Source: Thermotalea metallivorans
GTDB lineage: Bacteria; Bacillota; Clostridia; Peptostreptococcales; Thermotaleaceae
DNA length: 64,000 nucleotides
Direction of reading: 5' to 3'
Assembly: GCF_001562415.1 (NCBI RefSeq)
Contig: NZ_LOEE01000032.1
Coordinates: forward strand, 23,368-87,367
Shown: positions 47,268 through 57,181 of the stretch, one piece after another
Layout of the letters: each line of letters opens with the position of its first letter
Numbering within the stretch: position 1 is the first letter of the stretch
Notes under the pieces: generated by a model
Seen by the model: only the letters and a program-made list of their open reading frames with translations
What the model was told of the DNA's origin: nothing
The model's database searches: none
Position numbers and translations under genes: made by a program

Positions 47268-48392
47268 CTATCGTTTATCCCCATTATCCACATTCTCATC
47301 CACAATTTGATGCACATGGGGTTGGGGGTAATTTGTTTTGTTCTCATATACCTCCCCAAGCTTTAGGTTTGGTACTGCATTCAAATATAAATCAGCCGTA
47401 TATCCTTTCAAATAGTTATAGTAGGCAGCACAGCCGATCATGGCCCCATTGTCGGTACACAGATCAAGGGATGGATACTTCACCTTGATTCCTATTTTTT
47501 CTGCCTCCATTTTTAAGGTCTGTCTCAAGGCGCTGTTGGCCGCCACTCCTCCGGCCAACACGATTTTGTCTGCTCCTTTTCTTCTTGCACCTTCCAATGT
47601 CTTGTTTACCAGCACTTCTATGACAGCTTGCTGGAAAGCAGCGGCCACATTCTCTACAATGATTTCCTTTCCCTTCTGTCTCTGGGTATGAAGGTAATTT
47701 AATACCGCCGATTTCAAACCGCTAAAGCTGAAATCAAGGCTGCCGTTTTCCAGATAAACCCTTGGAAAATAAATAGCCTCAGGATTTCCCTTCTTTGCTA
47801 ATTGATCAATCAACGGTCCTCCGGGGTATCCTAAACCGATAGCTCTGGCCACTTTGTCAAAGGCTTCTCCCACAGCATCATCCCTCGTTTTGCCCATAAT
47901 TTCATATTCACCATAATCCTTCACATAAGCCAGATGGGAATGTCCTCCCGATACGATCAGGCATAAAAAGGGCGGCTGAAGCTGGGGGTCCTCAATAAAG
48001 TTTGCATAAATATGGCCCTCTATATGATTGACCCCAATGAGGGGAATATTCAAAGCGTAGGCCATAGCCTTTGCCACAGATACACCCACCAGCAAGGCTC
48101 CCACCAATCCTGGGCCATAGGTTACACCGATTTGATCAATTTCCTTAAAAGAAACGCCAGCAAGATCTAATGCCTCTTGTATCACCATATCCACGTTTTC
48201 CACATGCTTTCGAGAAGCTACCTCCGGCACAACTCCCCCAAACTTTTTATGCAATTCCGTTTGGGATGAAATCACATTGGAAAGAACCTCTCGCCCGTTT
48301 TTCAAAACGGCGGCAGAAGTTTCATCACAGCTTGTCTCTATGGCTAACGTTAATAAGTATTCTCCATTTTTTCCCTTGATAGGATTCTTCAT
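47268..48392 (-). CDS. tsaD: tRNA threonylcarbamoyladenosine transferase TsaD
   Basis: 374 residues from the ATG at 48392 (AGGTG seven bases upstream). Metal ligands His123 and His127 in [12 protein letters not shown], and the family motifs [18 protein letters not shown] and [15 protein letters not shown]. It makes t6A37 on ANN-decoding tRNAs with TsaB and TsaE, whose genes lie together about 9 kb away in this window. Confidence 0.98.
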   Translation of the reverse strand: MKNPIKGKNGEYLLTLAIETSCDETSAAVLKNGREVLSNVISSQTELHKKFGGVVPEVASRKHVENVDMVIQEALDLAGVSFKEIDQIGVTYGPGLVGALLVGVSVAKAMAYALNIPLIGVNHIEGHIYANFIEDPQLQPPFLCLIVSGGHSHLAYVKDYGEYEIMGKTRDDAVGEAFDKVARAIGLGYPGGPLIDQLAKKGNPEAIYFPRVYLENGSLDFSFSGLKSAVLNYLHTQRQKGKEIIVENVAAAFQQAVIEVLVNKTLEGARRKGADKIVLAGGVAANSALRQTLKMEAEKIGIKVKYPSLDLCTDNGAMIGCAAYYNYLKGYTADLYLNAVPNLKLGEVYENKTNYPQPHVHQIVDENVDNGDKR

Positions 48393-48473
48393 ATGAATCA
48401 CCTGCACTTATCTTTTGTATATCTTCTTTATTATATCCAAATAAGGAGAAAATCGCAAAATGATTTCTATCCA

Positions 48474-48902
48474 TTAATGCAGTTCTCCCTTCTCTTCCCT
48501 AAAAGAATCGTTTCTTGGGGCGACCTCTTTTTCAATGTCGCCTATTTGCTCCCTCATTTTTCTGACTTCCCTATCTTTCGTCAGATTGAGCACCTTATAG
48601 TTTCCCATGGCCAATCCCGCAATTAATATGCTGTTGAGGAAAATAAGAAATATGAATTCTATCAAAGATCCATGAAAAACAGCCGGGTTTTTAACCCATT
48701 GGGTATAGTGATGCACAGAAATTACCACAAAAGATGCAAGAAGAGCAATTAATTTTGGAACCATTTCTTTCGTTTTTTCATTTAGAAACACTTCCTTGAT
48801 CACCTGGGTAATCAAATTCACTGCCAAAACCATGGTGGTCACCGAGGAAAGATAGTCCATGTTGAACAGACTGATGGCTTGCCTTGCTGCTTCTTCTCCC
48901 AT
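48474..48902 (-). CDS. holin-like small membrane protein
   Basis: 142 residues from the ATG at 48902, nine bases after GGAGGAG; an ATG at 48920 encodes that site and is less likely. It has three hydrophobic helices (DYLSSVTTMVLAVNLITQVI, LIALLASFVVISV, EFIFLIFLNSILIAGLAMG) and a charged C-terminal tail ending RNDSFREEKGELH. Similar short Firmicute proteins are annotated holin-like, but no lysis genes adjoin; the role is unproven. Confidence 0.65.
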   Translation of the reverse strand: MGEEAARQAISLFNMDYLSSVTTMVLAVNLITQVIKEVFLNEKTKEMVPKLIALLASFVVISVHHYTQWVKNPAVFHGSLIEFIFLIFLNSILIAGLAMGNYKVLNLTKDREVRKMREQIGDIEKEVAPRNDSFREEKGELH

Positions 48903-49086
48903 TTTTTTCAACTCCTCCATTGATTTTCGAAAAATTCAGCAAAAACATCTTTCTATTACCATATGCATCACCCGAAGAATTTGTTATCTTATTCTCCCAA
49001 GTGATTTCCATTATATATCTGCTCTTTTTTAGAAATACTAATAGTAAAATCTAGAATAAGGGATATGGAAAGGAGAGAAACGCTGC

Positions 49087-49350
49087 ATGGAGTACAAAGA
49101 TCATGGCACAGAACCCCGTGTGGAAGGAAAAGAATATCATAAGGAAGGCACCGCCAACCGCAAAAGAAAAATGACCTATATGTCCAATGAAAATGAATCC
49201 TTTTTGCAGAGATTAAGTGATGGGAATATTATGCCCGACGGCCTTTTAACGGCAGTGGATCAAACAAACTTTGTGAATCTTATCATCGGAGAAAGTGCAG
49301 CAGAGGAAAATATAGAATCCCATAGGAGACATGAGGATTTGGCCCCATAA
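49087..49350 (+). CDS. 87-aa hypothetical protein
   Basis: A soluble, highly charged protein (starts MEYKDHGTEPRVEGKEYHKE; contains SNENESFLQRLSDGNIMPDG and NFVNLIIGESAAEENIESHR). No domain is recognised; the C-terminal segment may form a helix pair. AAAGGAGAG lies nine bases before the ATG. The only + strand gene in a long minus-strand stretch. A small spore- or stress-related protein is possible, but nothing specific supports it. Confidence 0.55.
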   Translation: MEYKDHGTEPRVEGKEYHKEGTANRKRKMTYMSNENESFLQRLSDGNIMPDGLLTAVDQTNFVNLIIGESAAEENIESHRRHEDLAP

Positions 49351-49388
49351 AAAAACCGGGCGAAGCCCTTTTCCACGACCAATTGCAA

Positions 49389-49499
49389 ACAAACCCTTGA
49401 GATTTGGCTTCCTGCTCAGACCTGCGCCGCTTTTCTAAAATAAAAAAAGGAAAAAAGCGGCTTGCTGATTCGCGACGAAGCCAAAATCTCAAGGGTTTA
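49389..49499 (+). repeat. 3' repeat copy 2 forming a long hairpin with an inverted half
   Basis: ACAAACCCTTGAGATTTGGC at 49389 continues through CCTGCGCC; its inverted half (GAAGCCAAAATCTCAAGGGT) starts at 49478. A nested GCCGCTTTT / AAAAAGCGGC stem lies between them, so the whole 111 bp can fold into one hairpin between convergent genes. Confidence 0.85.
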
Positions 49500-49560
49500 T
49501 GAACATTGTATTGCCTTGTCTTCAGTCTGCCGGGTGAAGTCCTTTCACCCGATTTGTTTA

Positions 49561-50709
49561 TTAGTCTTCCACGATTTTGGGTTTTCTGCTGTTTTCGATG
49601 GCTTCCTTAATATTATACAGATACGCCCCTATACCAAACAGTATGGCTACCAAAGAAACAAATCCTCCCAGATAGGGCACATAGGATACCAACATCAGAA
49701 TGAATACCCCCAAAAGCATAGGCAACAAGGGTTTTTCTTCGTTCTTTAGAATGATTTTTCCCAGCCACAGGGCTCCCGGCAGTTTGGCCAGATACAGCAT
49801 AAGCCCGTATAGCACCAAGGATATGATCCCCAAGGGAATACCGATAACCGTAAACATCAGCAATATGGCGGCAATGGGTGTGACAATCAGCCCCACCACT
49901 CCTATGCCTACGGCGTGCCACGGCTTCCTTTCAATGGTAATTGCTGTTTTATCCATGAAATTCCCAAAGACAAGCACGAGAATTGCAGCAATGATCAAAT
50001 AAGTAATGATTCCAACAGCTTTCCATAGGATATTGAAGGTTTTCAAACCTTCCTCTGCCTTTTTCATTCTTTTATCCATTCCCGTATGGGGCTGTTTATA
50101 TTCTACACTTCCCGAAACCACACCTTCAGGAATGGTGATTTTTTTTTCGCTGGTGTACTGGAGATTCCCCTCAATTTTTCCCTGGGGACCAAAACGGATC
50201 TGATCTGCATTGAGTCTTGCATCTCCCTTGACTAGGCCGTTAATCTGTATCGTACCGGATCCGGCCCGCAAGTCGCCCCCGACTATACCATCAATCACCA
50301 CAGTCCCTGCAAAGACGTTGATGCTTCCGTCTACAGCAGCCCCTTCCGCTAGGAGAAAATTCCCTGAAAAGGCCGTAACATTTTTGCCGATGTCTCCTGT
50401 GATGGTAACATTTCCTCCGGCAATCCGCATGTCACCCTTTACCTGCCCCCCGATCCTGCTATTGCCGCCGATGGCAAGTATATCTCCCATCACAACCCCT
50501 GTGTTTTCAAATTCTTCCCCCGCTGCAAAAATATCCCCTCGGATTTCTCCATGATTTCTTATGAAGTTTCCGGCTGCAAAAAAATCTTTTTCAATGATCT
50601 CATCCTTTTTTACGATCATGTTGGATTCCTCGCCATTATCGGCAAAGGAGATACCAGGCAACAAACAAACCAAAAGAAAAATCATCCATATGTGCATAAA
50701 TTTTTTCAT
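49561..50709 (-). CDS. bactofilin-like (polymer-forming cytoskeletal) membrane protein
   Basis: 382 residues. A signal peptide (MKKFMHIWMIFLLVCLLPGI) is followed by a beta-helical domain at ~40-195 built of short glycine-rich turns (GEIRGDIFAAGEEFENTGVV, GGQVKGDMRIAGGNVTITGD). Four or five membrane helices follow from ~225 to 365 (ILWKAVGIITYLIIAAILVL, VVGLIVTPIAAILLMFTVIG). Short bactofilins are cytoplasmic; here the polymerising domain appears to be outside and anchored by the C-terminal membrane part. It lies 48 bp downstream of the anti-sigma gene, so it is probably in the ECF regulon. Confidence 0.85.
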   Translation of the reverse strand: MKKFMHIWMIFLLVCLLPGISFADNGEESNMIVKKDEIIEKDFFAAGNFIRNHGEIRGDIFAAGEEFENTGVVMGDILAIGGNSRIGGQVKGDMRIAGGNVTITGDIGKNVTAFSGNFLLAEGAAVDGSINVFAGTVVIDGIVGGDLRAGSGTIQINGLVKGDARLNADQIRFGPQGKIEGNLQYTSEKKITIPEGVVSGSVEYKQPHTGMDKRMKKAEEGLKTFNILWKAVGIITYLIIAAILVLVFGNFMDKTAITIERKPWHAVGIGVVGLIVTPIAAILLMFTVIGIPLGIISLVLYGLMLYLAKLPGALWLGKIILKNEEKPLLPMLLGVFILMLVSYVPYLGGFVSLVAILFGIGAYLYNIKEAIENSRKPKIVED

Positions 50710-50757
50710 ACGATCAGCCTCCTATGATTGACATCTCTTATACTGGCCAAAGCTTTT

Positions 50758-51192
50758 TTATCCGATCTTCCCAAAAACCTTTCCGATAAGACCCCATAAT
50801 CCATAGATACGATTTCCCAAATCTACGAATTTCATCAAGGCTATAATTTTTGTCTCCCAATGCATTGTGCCATATTTCAGATAAAAGAAAATACTAAGAA
50901 AGGCGAAGTAAAGAGAAGCTGCTGCCCACATCCCTACCCTGCTTTTATAGATAGGTTTTTGACGCCTGTAGTACTGCAAATCAATTTCTTTGAAAATGCC
51001 GATTTCAAAGTCTTCCGGTGCTTGCCAGTCTTGGATGGATTCTACCCCTTCGATGGCCTCTTTCATCCACTGGAAGTCCCTTCTGCATAGACTGCACTGC
51101 TTTAAATGCAAATCCAAATCTCTCTGTCCCATGGCATCCATATTCCTGTCGAAATAATCCATGATCAAACTTGAAGCTCTTTTGCAGTCCAT
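50758..51192 (-). CDS. anti-sigma factor with putative zinc finger
   Basis: 144 residues. The N-terminal ZAS motif is HLKQCSLC (about 30-37), preceded by ASSLIMDYFDRNMDAMGQRD. One membrane helix (~87-107, MWAAASLYFAFLSIFFYLKY) and a short C-terminal tail follow. It overlaps the end of the sigma gene by 28 bp, so they are translationally coupled, as in SigW-RsiW type pairs. Confidence 0.93.
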   Translation of the reverse strand: MDCKRASSLIMDYFDRNMDAMGQRDLDLHLKQCSLCRRDFQWMKEAIEGVESIQDWQAPEDFEIGIFKEIDLQYYRRQKPIYKSRVGMWAAASLYFAFLSIFFYLKYGTMHWETKIIALMKFVDLGNRIYGLWGLIGKVFGKIG

Positions 51193-51752
51193 CCAGATTC
51201 CTCCTCCTTGATCTCCCTCAATTTTTCCTTCAGCATATTCCTTGCCCGGTGGAGCCTGTTCTTAACTTTTGACATAGGTAAATCCAGCACCTGGCATATA
51301 TCTTGATAGGATAGACCTTCCTTATGATACAAGATGATTAAAATTCGATAATCCTCGGGGAGCCCATCGATCACCCGGTTGATTTCATCCCGATTGCACC
51401 TATGGAAATATACACTTTCGGCACTGGCAGCATCATAGGGCATGCTCAACCTTTCGTCAAGGGACAAAGTTTGTGCTTTTCTTTTTCTGAGGTGGTCTAT
51501 GCACAGGTTGGTTGCAATCTTAAAAATCCATGTAGAAAATTTATATTCACGATTGTATCCTTTGAGGCTGTAATAGGCTTTGATAAAAACTTCCTGGGCT
51601 AAATCTCTTGCCTCCTCTCTATCTTTCACCATCCGCAGACAAATGGAATAGACGCCGTTTTTATACCTTGCAATGAGCTCGTGGAACCTTTCTCCATTTC
51701 CCTTTAAAATTTCTTCAATGACTTTATGATCCCTATCCTGCAATGTTGCCAC
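51165..51752 (-). CDS. ECF-type RNA polymerase sigma factor
   Basis: 195 residues: region 2 contains FHELIARYKNGVYSICLRMV and YREYKFSTWIFKIATNLCID-type sequence, region 4 contains SYQDICQVLDLPMSKVKNRL. The start is a GTG at 51752; a TTG nine bases in is the alternative. It would direct transcription of a small stress regulon, likely including the anti-sigma and bactofilin-like genes downstream. The -35-like TGAAAT at ~51822 is weak evidence of autoregulation. Confidence 0.94.
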   Translation of the reverse strand: MATLQDRDHKVIEEILKGNGERFHELIARYKNGVYSICLRMVKDREEARDLAQEVFIKAYYSLKGYNREYKFSTWIFKIATNLCIDHLRKRKAQTLSLDERLSMPYDAASAESVYFHRCNRDEINRVIDGLPEDYRILIILYHKEGLSYQDICQVLDLPMSKVKNRLHRARNMLKEKLREIKEEESGWTAKELQV

Positions 51753-51894
51753 CCCACTTTATCCTCTCATCCATAATTACGACAGATCACCTATTTTGTA
51801 TGAAAAAATATGCAAAAAGATTTCATATAGATATGGTTGGCTTTTTTTCTATTTTAATAGAAAATCTAGGCCTGCGCCTAGATTTAGCTTGTAG

Positions 51895-51935
51895 ACAAAC
51901 CCTTGAGATTTAGCTTCCTGCTCAGGCCTGCCCCT
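51895..51935 (+). repeat. ~40-bp dispersed 3' repeat, copy 3
   Basis: ACAAACCCTTGAGATTTAGC, then TTCCTGCTCAGGCCTGCCCC. A short GGCGCAGGCC-containing hairpin lies beside it (51861-51885), with T runs on the minus side. It is 15 bp past the YIP1-family stop. Confidence 0.85.
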
Positions 51936-51949
51936 AGATTTTTTTCACC

Positions 51950-52681
51950 CTATGCCTTCATTTTTATAAATGCAAGAACTACACTGATCATCACCCCGAC
52001 CAACCAAGAACCAAACACAATAATCCCTGCCTTTTTACGATTCATGGAATGGGTATAGGCAAGACCGATGGTAGCTGCCGCCAGATACCAGAGAACAAAT
52101 ACATCCAAGCTGGACAGCAAAGTATGGACAGGTGTACCTGCCTGGGTGTCAGGAAGAAAGACAGCAGGAGAAGTATACACTACAAAATTCTTTGTAACCA
52201 TAGCAATGATGGTACGAATTCCTTCTCCCAACAGATTGATAATATAGGCATACCCAATGACGGATAATACTGCCTTAAATTTGCCCTTGGATCCGCTGAC
52301 AACAGATAAAACATGGACAATCCCCGATTTCAGCAGCATGGTAATAAAAGGTGCAAGAGATGCCCCCACAATCCCGGTCCAAAAGCTAATATGCATGATT
52401 TCCTCCGGCACTTGTTCCATATGGATTCCTCGGGTTTCGTATTGCTTCATCACTTGCTCCTGGAGAAACTCTTTAAAAATGTCCATTCTGAGCAAAATCA
52501 ACAACAAAAATCCCAAAATTACCACAACCATCGGAAACAATATCTTCGGTCTCTTTGCAAGATATTCCATGGTTTTGGAAGGCTCTATCAACAGATACTT
52601 TAATCTTTCCCACCAAGAAAGCTCTATAACCGCCGCCTCCCCCTGCACTTCCATCACAAGATTGTTTTGAGCTTCTGACAT
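51950..52681 (-). CDS. YIP1-family membrane protein
   Basis: 243 residues from the ATG at 52681 (AGGGGGAG upstream). A short soluble lead is followed by WWERLKYLLIEPSKTMEYLA, the usual opening of bacterial Yip1 proteins. Five membrane helices (around 60, 110, 150, 195 and 225) come next. It starts 17 bp after the ABC permease stop and is probably the last gene of the exporter operon. Role unknown. Confidence 0.85.
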   Translation of the reverse strand: MSEAQNNLVMEVQGEAAVIELSWWERLKYLLIEPSKTMEYLAKRPKILFPMVVVILGFLLLILLRMDIFKEFLQEQVMKQYETRGIHMEQVPEEIMHISFWTGIVGASLAPFITMLLKSGIVHVLSVVSGSKGKFKAVLSVIGYAYIINLLGEGIRTIIAMVTKNFVVYTSPAVFLPDTQAGTPVHTLLSSLDVFVLWYLAAATIGLAYTHSMNRKKAGIIVFGSWLVGVMISVVLAFIKMKA

Positions 52682-52697
52682 GATCTTCTCCCCCTTT

Positions 52698-53915
52698 TTA
52701 TTCATATCTTAAGGCCTCAATGGGATCTAACTTGGCAGCCTTATTGGCCGGATAAATACCGAAAAAGATTCCTACGCCTGCCGAAAAAAGCCATGCCATC
52801 ATAATGGTCCCCATAGAAACAGAAGGCGGTACTTTGATAAACATGGAAATAAGAAATGAGAATCCGATGCCCAAAACTGTACCGATGACGCCTCCGATAC
52901 CTGAAATGATAACGGCCTCTACCAAAAACTGCATCAGAATGTCCTTATGTCTTGCCCCAATGGCCTTACGGATTCCAATTTCCCTTGTCCTCTCCGTGAC
53001 AGATACCAGCATAATATTCATAACGCCAATCCCTCCCACAAACAAGGATATGGCGGCAATGGCGCCCACTACCGTCGTCAGGATTCCTGTCACCTTGTTG
53101 ACCATCTCCAATTCTCCCTCTGCCGTATAAGTCCTGTATTTTCCTTCTCCTATATTGTCATGCCTTCTTTCAATAAACTTTACCATGTCATTTAATGTTT
53201 CCTTGACATTCACATCTTTTTCCATATTCATTTCTATGCCATATATACGGTCGCCAATACCTAAAATTTTTTCCATGGTGGAAATGGGAATATAGACGGT
53301 GGCTGGCTGCTCAAAATTAGCCACATTGCTGAAAGGCGCTTTGGGCGTTTTATAAAGGCCTACTATCACCAAGGACAAATTCCGATAGCGCATCTGTATG
53401 AGAATATTTTCTCCAATCACATTGGTTCTTCCAAAGACCTTCATGGCAGTATTCTCATCGATCACCGCCACTTCCCGTTTGGCCTTTATATCTCCTTCCA
53501 GCAGATATCTGCCCTCTAACATCTCAATTTTTTCAATCTTATTGTAGAATTCATTGACCCCGCTCAGATTGATATTCAACAATTCCTTCTTTGCCACAAT
53601 CTTTCCCGTATCCTGCAAGCTAGGACTTAATGCCACAATTTTATCCGAAAAAACCCGCCTTAAGGCTTCCAGATCCCCATAGTTGAAATAATCTCTAGCC
53701 GTAGGATTTTCCCGCCAATTGGTAGTTAAGTACACACGGTTGACCCCGAATTGCTCGAATTCCTTCCCGATAGCACTTTGACTTCCCTTCCCCAAGGCTA
53801 CTACAGCAATGACAGAGGAAATCCCGATAATAATTCCCAGCATCGTCAAAAGAGACCGCATTTTATTTACCCAGATGGCATTCACCGCTACTTTGACACT
53901 CTCTATGAAATTCAT
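52698..53915 (-). CDS. ABC transporter permease, MacB type
   Basis: 405 residues: N-terminal TM helix (MRSLLTMLGIIIGISSVIAV), a large extracytoplasmic MacB_PCD domain (~50-275), then three TM helices in the FtsX domain (ISLFVGGIGVMNIMLVSVTE, IISGIGGVIGTVLGIGFSF, VGIFFGIYPANKAAKLDPIE). The coupling helix RTREIGIRKAIGARHKDILM is present. It works with the ATPase and adaptor upstream as a tripartite-like exporter. Confidence 0.95.
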   Translation of the reverse strand: MNFIESVKVAVNAIWVNKMRSLLTMLGIIIGISSVIAVVALGKGSQSAIGKEFEQFGVNRVYLTTNWRENPTARDYFNYGDLEALRRVFSDKIVALSPSLQDTGKIVAKKELLNINLSGVNEFYNKIEKIEMLEGRYLLEGDIKAKREVAVIDENTAMKVFGRTNVIGENILIQMRYRNLSLVIVGLYKTPKAPFSNVANFEQPATVYIPISTMEKILGIGDRIYGIEMNMEKDVNVKETLNDMVKFIERRHDNIGEGKYRTYTAEGELEMVNKVTGILTTVVGAIAAISLFVGGIGVMNIMLVSVTERTREIGIRKAIGARHKDILMQFLVEAVIISGIGGVIGTVLGIGFSFLISMFIKVPPSVSMGTIMMAWLFSAGVGIFFGIYPANKAAKLDPIEALRYE

Positions 53916-53946
53916 CCCATCACCTCAATTTTCAAAAGCATATACC

Positions 53947-54648
53947 CTACAGGCCGGAAATCATGGTGCGATTTTCTACAGCCCTATCCTCCACGATCTC
54001 CCCATCCCGAAAGGCTACAATCCGCTTTGCATGGCTGGCGATGTCCGCCTCATGGGTAACCAGCACAATGGTGGAGCCTTCTTCGTTCAGTTGCTGAAAT
54101 ATGGCCATAATTTCCTTTCCCGATTTGGAATCTAGATTTCCCGTGGGCTCATCCGCTAAAATAATTGCAGGATCATTGACCAGGGCTCTAGCTATAGCGA
54201 CCCTCTGCCGTTGCCCTCCTGAAAGTTCGTTTGACTTATGGTGCATACGATCGGCCAATCCCACCCGTTGGAGGGCTTCTTTCGCCCTTTCTACCCGCTC
54301 CTTCGAAGGGATTCCTGCGTACATCATGGGCAGTTCTACATTTTTTAGGGCAGACATACGGGGCAGCAGATTGAAAGATTGAAAGACAAAGCCGATTTTT
54401 TTATTGCGAATCGCTGCCAATTGTACATCATTTAGTTCTTCTATTTTTTCTCCATCCAATCGGTATCTTCCCTCCGTCGGCCTGTCCAAACATCCCAAGA
54501 TATTCATCAGCGTCGATTTTCCAGAGCCTGACGGTCCCATAACAGCCACAAATTCTCCCCGATGGATTTCCAGGCAGATTCCCTTCAGAGCTTCCACTTG
54601 GATGCTGCCTGTGCGATAGATCTTGGTAAGATTATCAATTTTTATCAT
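53947..54648 (-). CDS. ABC transporter ATP-binding protein, MacB/LolD type
   Basis: 233 residues with Walker [11 protein letters not shown]-loop [20 protein letters not shown], signature [18 protein letters not shown] and Walker [14 protein letters not shown]. It powers the permease 31 bp downstream. Its start lies inside the 3' end of the adaptor gene (14-bp overlap). Confidence 0.96.
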   Translation of the reverse strand: MIKIDNLTKIYRTGSIQVEALKGICLEIHRGEFVAVMGPSGSGKSTLMNILGCLDRPTEGRYRLDGEKIEELNDVQLAAIRNKKIGFVFQSFNLLPRMSALKNVELPMMYAGIPSKERVERAKEALQRVGLADRMHHKSNELSGGQRQRVAIARALVNDPAIILADEPTGNLDSKSGKEIMAIFQQLNEEGSTIVLVTHEADIASHAKRIVAFRDGEIVEDRAVENRTMISGL

Positions 54649-55900
54649 TGTCCATCACCTTATTTTCCTTGACCGCTTCTCCATCCTTTAGTTTCTCCGT
54701 AGGATTCATAATCACACGATCATTTTCCTTGAAACCTTTTCCTATCACTTCTACTGCCAGATCACTTTCAATACCCGTTTGAATCACATGTTCCTTTGCT
54801 TTTCCTTTTTCTACAGTAAAAATTACTTTCTCTCCGTTTTTCTTTGTGAAAATCGCTTCGTAGGGGACCACCAAAACTCCTTTTTTGCTTTCTGTCAAAA
54901 TATCCACATTTGCCGTAAAGCCCGGCTTCATATCTGTATTTTTATCTATTACCTCAATCTTTACTCGAACCACCGTTTCCTTTCCCTGGCCCGTATTGTT
55001 GGATACGGCCATGGCATCTATGTACTTCACCCGGCCTCTGTAGATTTTTCCCTCAAAGGCGTCCCCTGTAATTTTTACCCCCTGGCCCAATTTTACTTTA
55101 TGAATATCGTACTCACTAATATTGGTAACAATCTCTAAAAGATCCGTATTCACGATGGTCATCAAGGGCATATTGACCGATGCCATGCCTCCTTCTAAGG
55201 CATTCACGCTCACCACGGTTCCCCCTATAGGGCTTTGGACTGTATATTTTGCCAATTCTTTTCTTAATCGCTCAACACTTAATTCCGACAGACTCACTTG
55301 TTTTTCCTGGGTACTTATTTTCGAATTTTTTCTCCCATGATCAAAATTTTTTTGTGCCAATACATAATGATTATAATTTTGATCCATGAGGCTCTTCGCT
55401 GCATCTAGTTCACTTTTGCTCACGGCACCTGCTTCATACAACTTTTTTTTATTCTCATAGGCCCGTTGGGCATCCCTGTACTGGATCTCTGCATTGCTTA
55501 GGGCAATTTCCAATTCGATATCGCCTTCATTTTTCAACTGTTGAAGAGTATCCCGATCCATGGCCAGCTTCATCTCTGCTTCCCTAATTTGATAATCCAG
55601 ATCTCCCGTTGCCAGCTTCACAAGGGCCTGTCCTGGTTCAACCCGATCTCCCTCCTTGACCAGCAGTTTCTCTATTTTACCGGATATATCGGGCAGGACA
55701 TCCCTTTTTTCCATGGAAAGCACCTCGCCACTGGTAAGAATATGGGATTCCATATCTTGTTTCTCTATAGGCGCAGTTTTTACAACAATGCCCTTCTCCT
55801 GTTTTTTCTGACTTGCCTTTACGGCAGCGGCCCCTACAAACAAGACAATCACAAGGGCAGCACTGATCATGACCCACATTTTTTTCTTTGTTTTTTCCAT
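54635..55900 (-). CDS. MFP/HlyD-type efflux adaptor, MacA-like
   Basis: 421 residues. An N-terminal anchor helix ([20 protein letters not shown]), a split lipoyl domain ([20 protein letters not shown] and [20 protein letters not shown]), a long coiled coil (~125-200), then beta-barrel domains. In a Gram-positive cell such adaptors sit outside the membrane and gate an ABC exporter; the ATPase and permease genes follow with overlap. The substrate is unknown (peptide, antibiotic or lipid-like). Confidence 0.92.
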   Translation of the reverse strand: MEKTKKKMWVMISAALVIVLFVGAAAVKASQKKQEKGIVVKTAPIEKQDMESHILTSGEVLSMEKRDVLPDISGKIEKLLVKEGDRVEPGQALVKLATGDLDYQIREAEMKLAMDRDTLQQLKNEGDIELEIALSNAEIQYRDAQRAYENKKKLYEAGAVSKSELDAAKSLMDQNYNHYVLAQKNFDHGRKNSKISTQEKQVSLSELSVERLRKELAKYTVQSPIGGTVVSVNALEGGMASVNMPLMTIVNTDLLEIVTNISEYDIHKVKLGQGVKITGDAFEGKIYRGRVKYIDAMAVSNNTGQGKETVVRVKIEVIDKNTDMKPGFTANVDILTESKKGVLVVPYEAIFTKKNGEKVIFTVEKGKAKEHVIQTGIESDLAVEVIGKGFKENDRVIMNPTEKLKDGEAVKENKVMDNDKN

Positions 55901-55995
55901 TTCTGCGACCCCTTTCCTTATGACACTTCCATGATTGATTACGTGATTTGCAAAAGAATGTCTGAAAAATCATGTGAAAAATATGGAAAAATAGG

Positions 55996-56020
55996 AAAAG
56001 ACGACCCTTCGCCGTCTTTT
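55996..56020 (-). terminator. rimI operon terminator
   Basis: AAAAGACG / CGTCTTTT stem at the rimI stop codon; it ends the tsaE-tsaB-rimI unit before the adaptor gene. Confidence 0.6.
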
Positions 56021-56468
56021 ATCTTCCCTGTCGCCACATAATCACTGCATCCTCATGATTATCCCCATAGTATTCGGGACGAATCCCACAGGCCTCAAAT
56101 CCGTATTTCCGATACAGATTTTGGGCAATATGATTGGAAACCCTTACCTCCAGGGTCATTTGCCCAATTTTTTCTTTTTCTGCCTCCGCAATAAGTGCTT
56201 TCACAATCAAATCTCCATAACCTTTTCCCCGCTCTTCGGGATGAACCGCAATATTGGTGATATGAGCTTCATCTACAATCAGCCACATGCCTCCATAGCC
56301 TGCAACTTTTCCATCCGCCTCTACCACCACGTATCTTGCAAATTTATTTTTATCAATTTCCGTTTCAAATGCCTCCTGAGACCATGGAATTGAAAAACAA
56401 CACCTTTCAATTTCCATCACTTGGGGAACATCCGCCAGAGTCATCTTTCGAACCTGTACTGCACCCAT
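56019..56468 (-). CDS. rimI: ribosomal-protein-alanine N-acetyltransferase RimI
   Basis: 149 residues, GNAT fold: RKMTLADVPQVMEIERCCFS opens it, and the acetyl-CoA site is NIAVHPEERGKGYGDLIVKA. The C-terminal motif YRKYGFEACGIRPEYYGDN fits RimI. The ATG at 56468 has AAAGGTG eight bases upstream and leaves a 5-bp gap to tsaB. It is commonly linked to the tsa genes in Firmicutes. Confidence 0.95.
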   Translation of the reverse strand: MGAVQVRKMTLADVPQVMEIERCCFSIPWSQEAFETEIDKNKFARYVVVEADGKVAGYGGMWLIVDEAHITNIAVHPEERGKGYGDLIVKALIAEAEKEKIGQMTLEVRVSNHIAQNLYRKYGFEACGIRPEYYGDNHEDAVIMWRQGR

Positions 56469-56473
56469 CCTTC

Positions 56474-57181
56474 TCACACCTTTTTCCTTTTTTCTTCATA
56501 TTGTCTTTCTGCCTCTGATTTTCTCAAATAGTCGGGAACCAGCGCATAAAAGCTTTTTACTTCCCCGGCTTGAGCCTTTTGCAGTGCCAATTGGGCCACA
56601 GAAGAAGCACGGGGCATTTTGACGGTACTGGGCGGCAGTATCATCCGTTCACCCAATTGATCTGATAAGATCTTCCAATACTTTTCCACTCCATCTCCTA
56701 CAAACACTACCTTTTCCGGTCTTTCCAACAGCTTTGCAATGAATTCCTCCAAAGCAACAGCCATTGGTGCTTCGATTCTGTGCAAATCTCCTCCATTCCA
56801 TTGATATAGGGCAGTATATACTTGATTCCTCCTGGCATCCAGAATAGGGCATATCAAACCTTGACAAAAAGGCAGATTAAAGGCCAGGGCATCCAAGGTA
56901 GATACCCCCACCACGGGTATGTCCATGGCATGGGCAAGCCCTTTTGCCGTGGCAACCCCTATCCTTAATCCTGTAAAGGAACCGGGCCCTTCAGCCACTG
57001 CAACCAGGTCTATGGCTTCCATGGTCAACCCGCAGCTCCTCAGCAGTTCATCAATCATAGGCATCAATTTTTGCGAATGGGTCCTTTCGTGGTTGATGGT
57101 ATATTCTCCCATTAATTTTTCATCATCCATCACTGCCACCGATGCAACCATGGATGACGTATCCAAAGCAAGTATCTTCAT
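56474..57181 (-). CDS. tsaB: tRNA threonylcarbamoyladenosine biosynthesis protein TsaB
   Basis: 235 residues: MKILALDTSSMVASVAVMDD, TINHERTHSQKLMPMIDELL and VAEGPGSFTGLRIGVATAKG. It is an ASKHA-fold partner of TsaD. Its ATG overlaps the tsaE stop by 4 bp, showing translational coupling. Confidence 0.97.
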   Translation of the reverse strand: MKILALDTSSMVASVAVMDDEKLMGEYTINHERTHSQKLMPMIDELLRSCGLTMEAIDLVAVAEGPGSFTGLRIGVATAKGLAHAMDIPVVGVSTLDALAFNLPFCQGLICPILDARRNQVYTALYQWNGGDLHRIEAPMAVALEEFIAKLLERPEKVVFVGDGVEKYWKILSDQLGERMILPPSTVKMPRASSVAQLALQKAQAGEVKSFYALVPDYLRKSEAERQYEEKRKKV

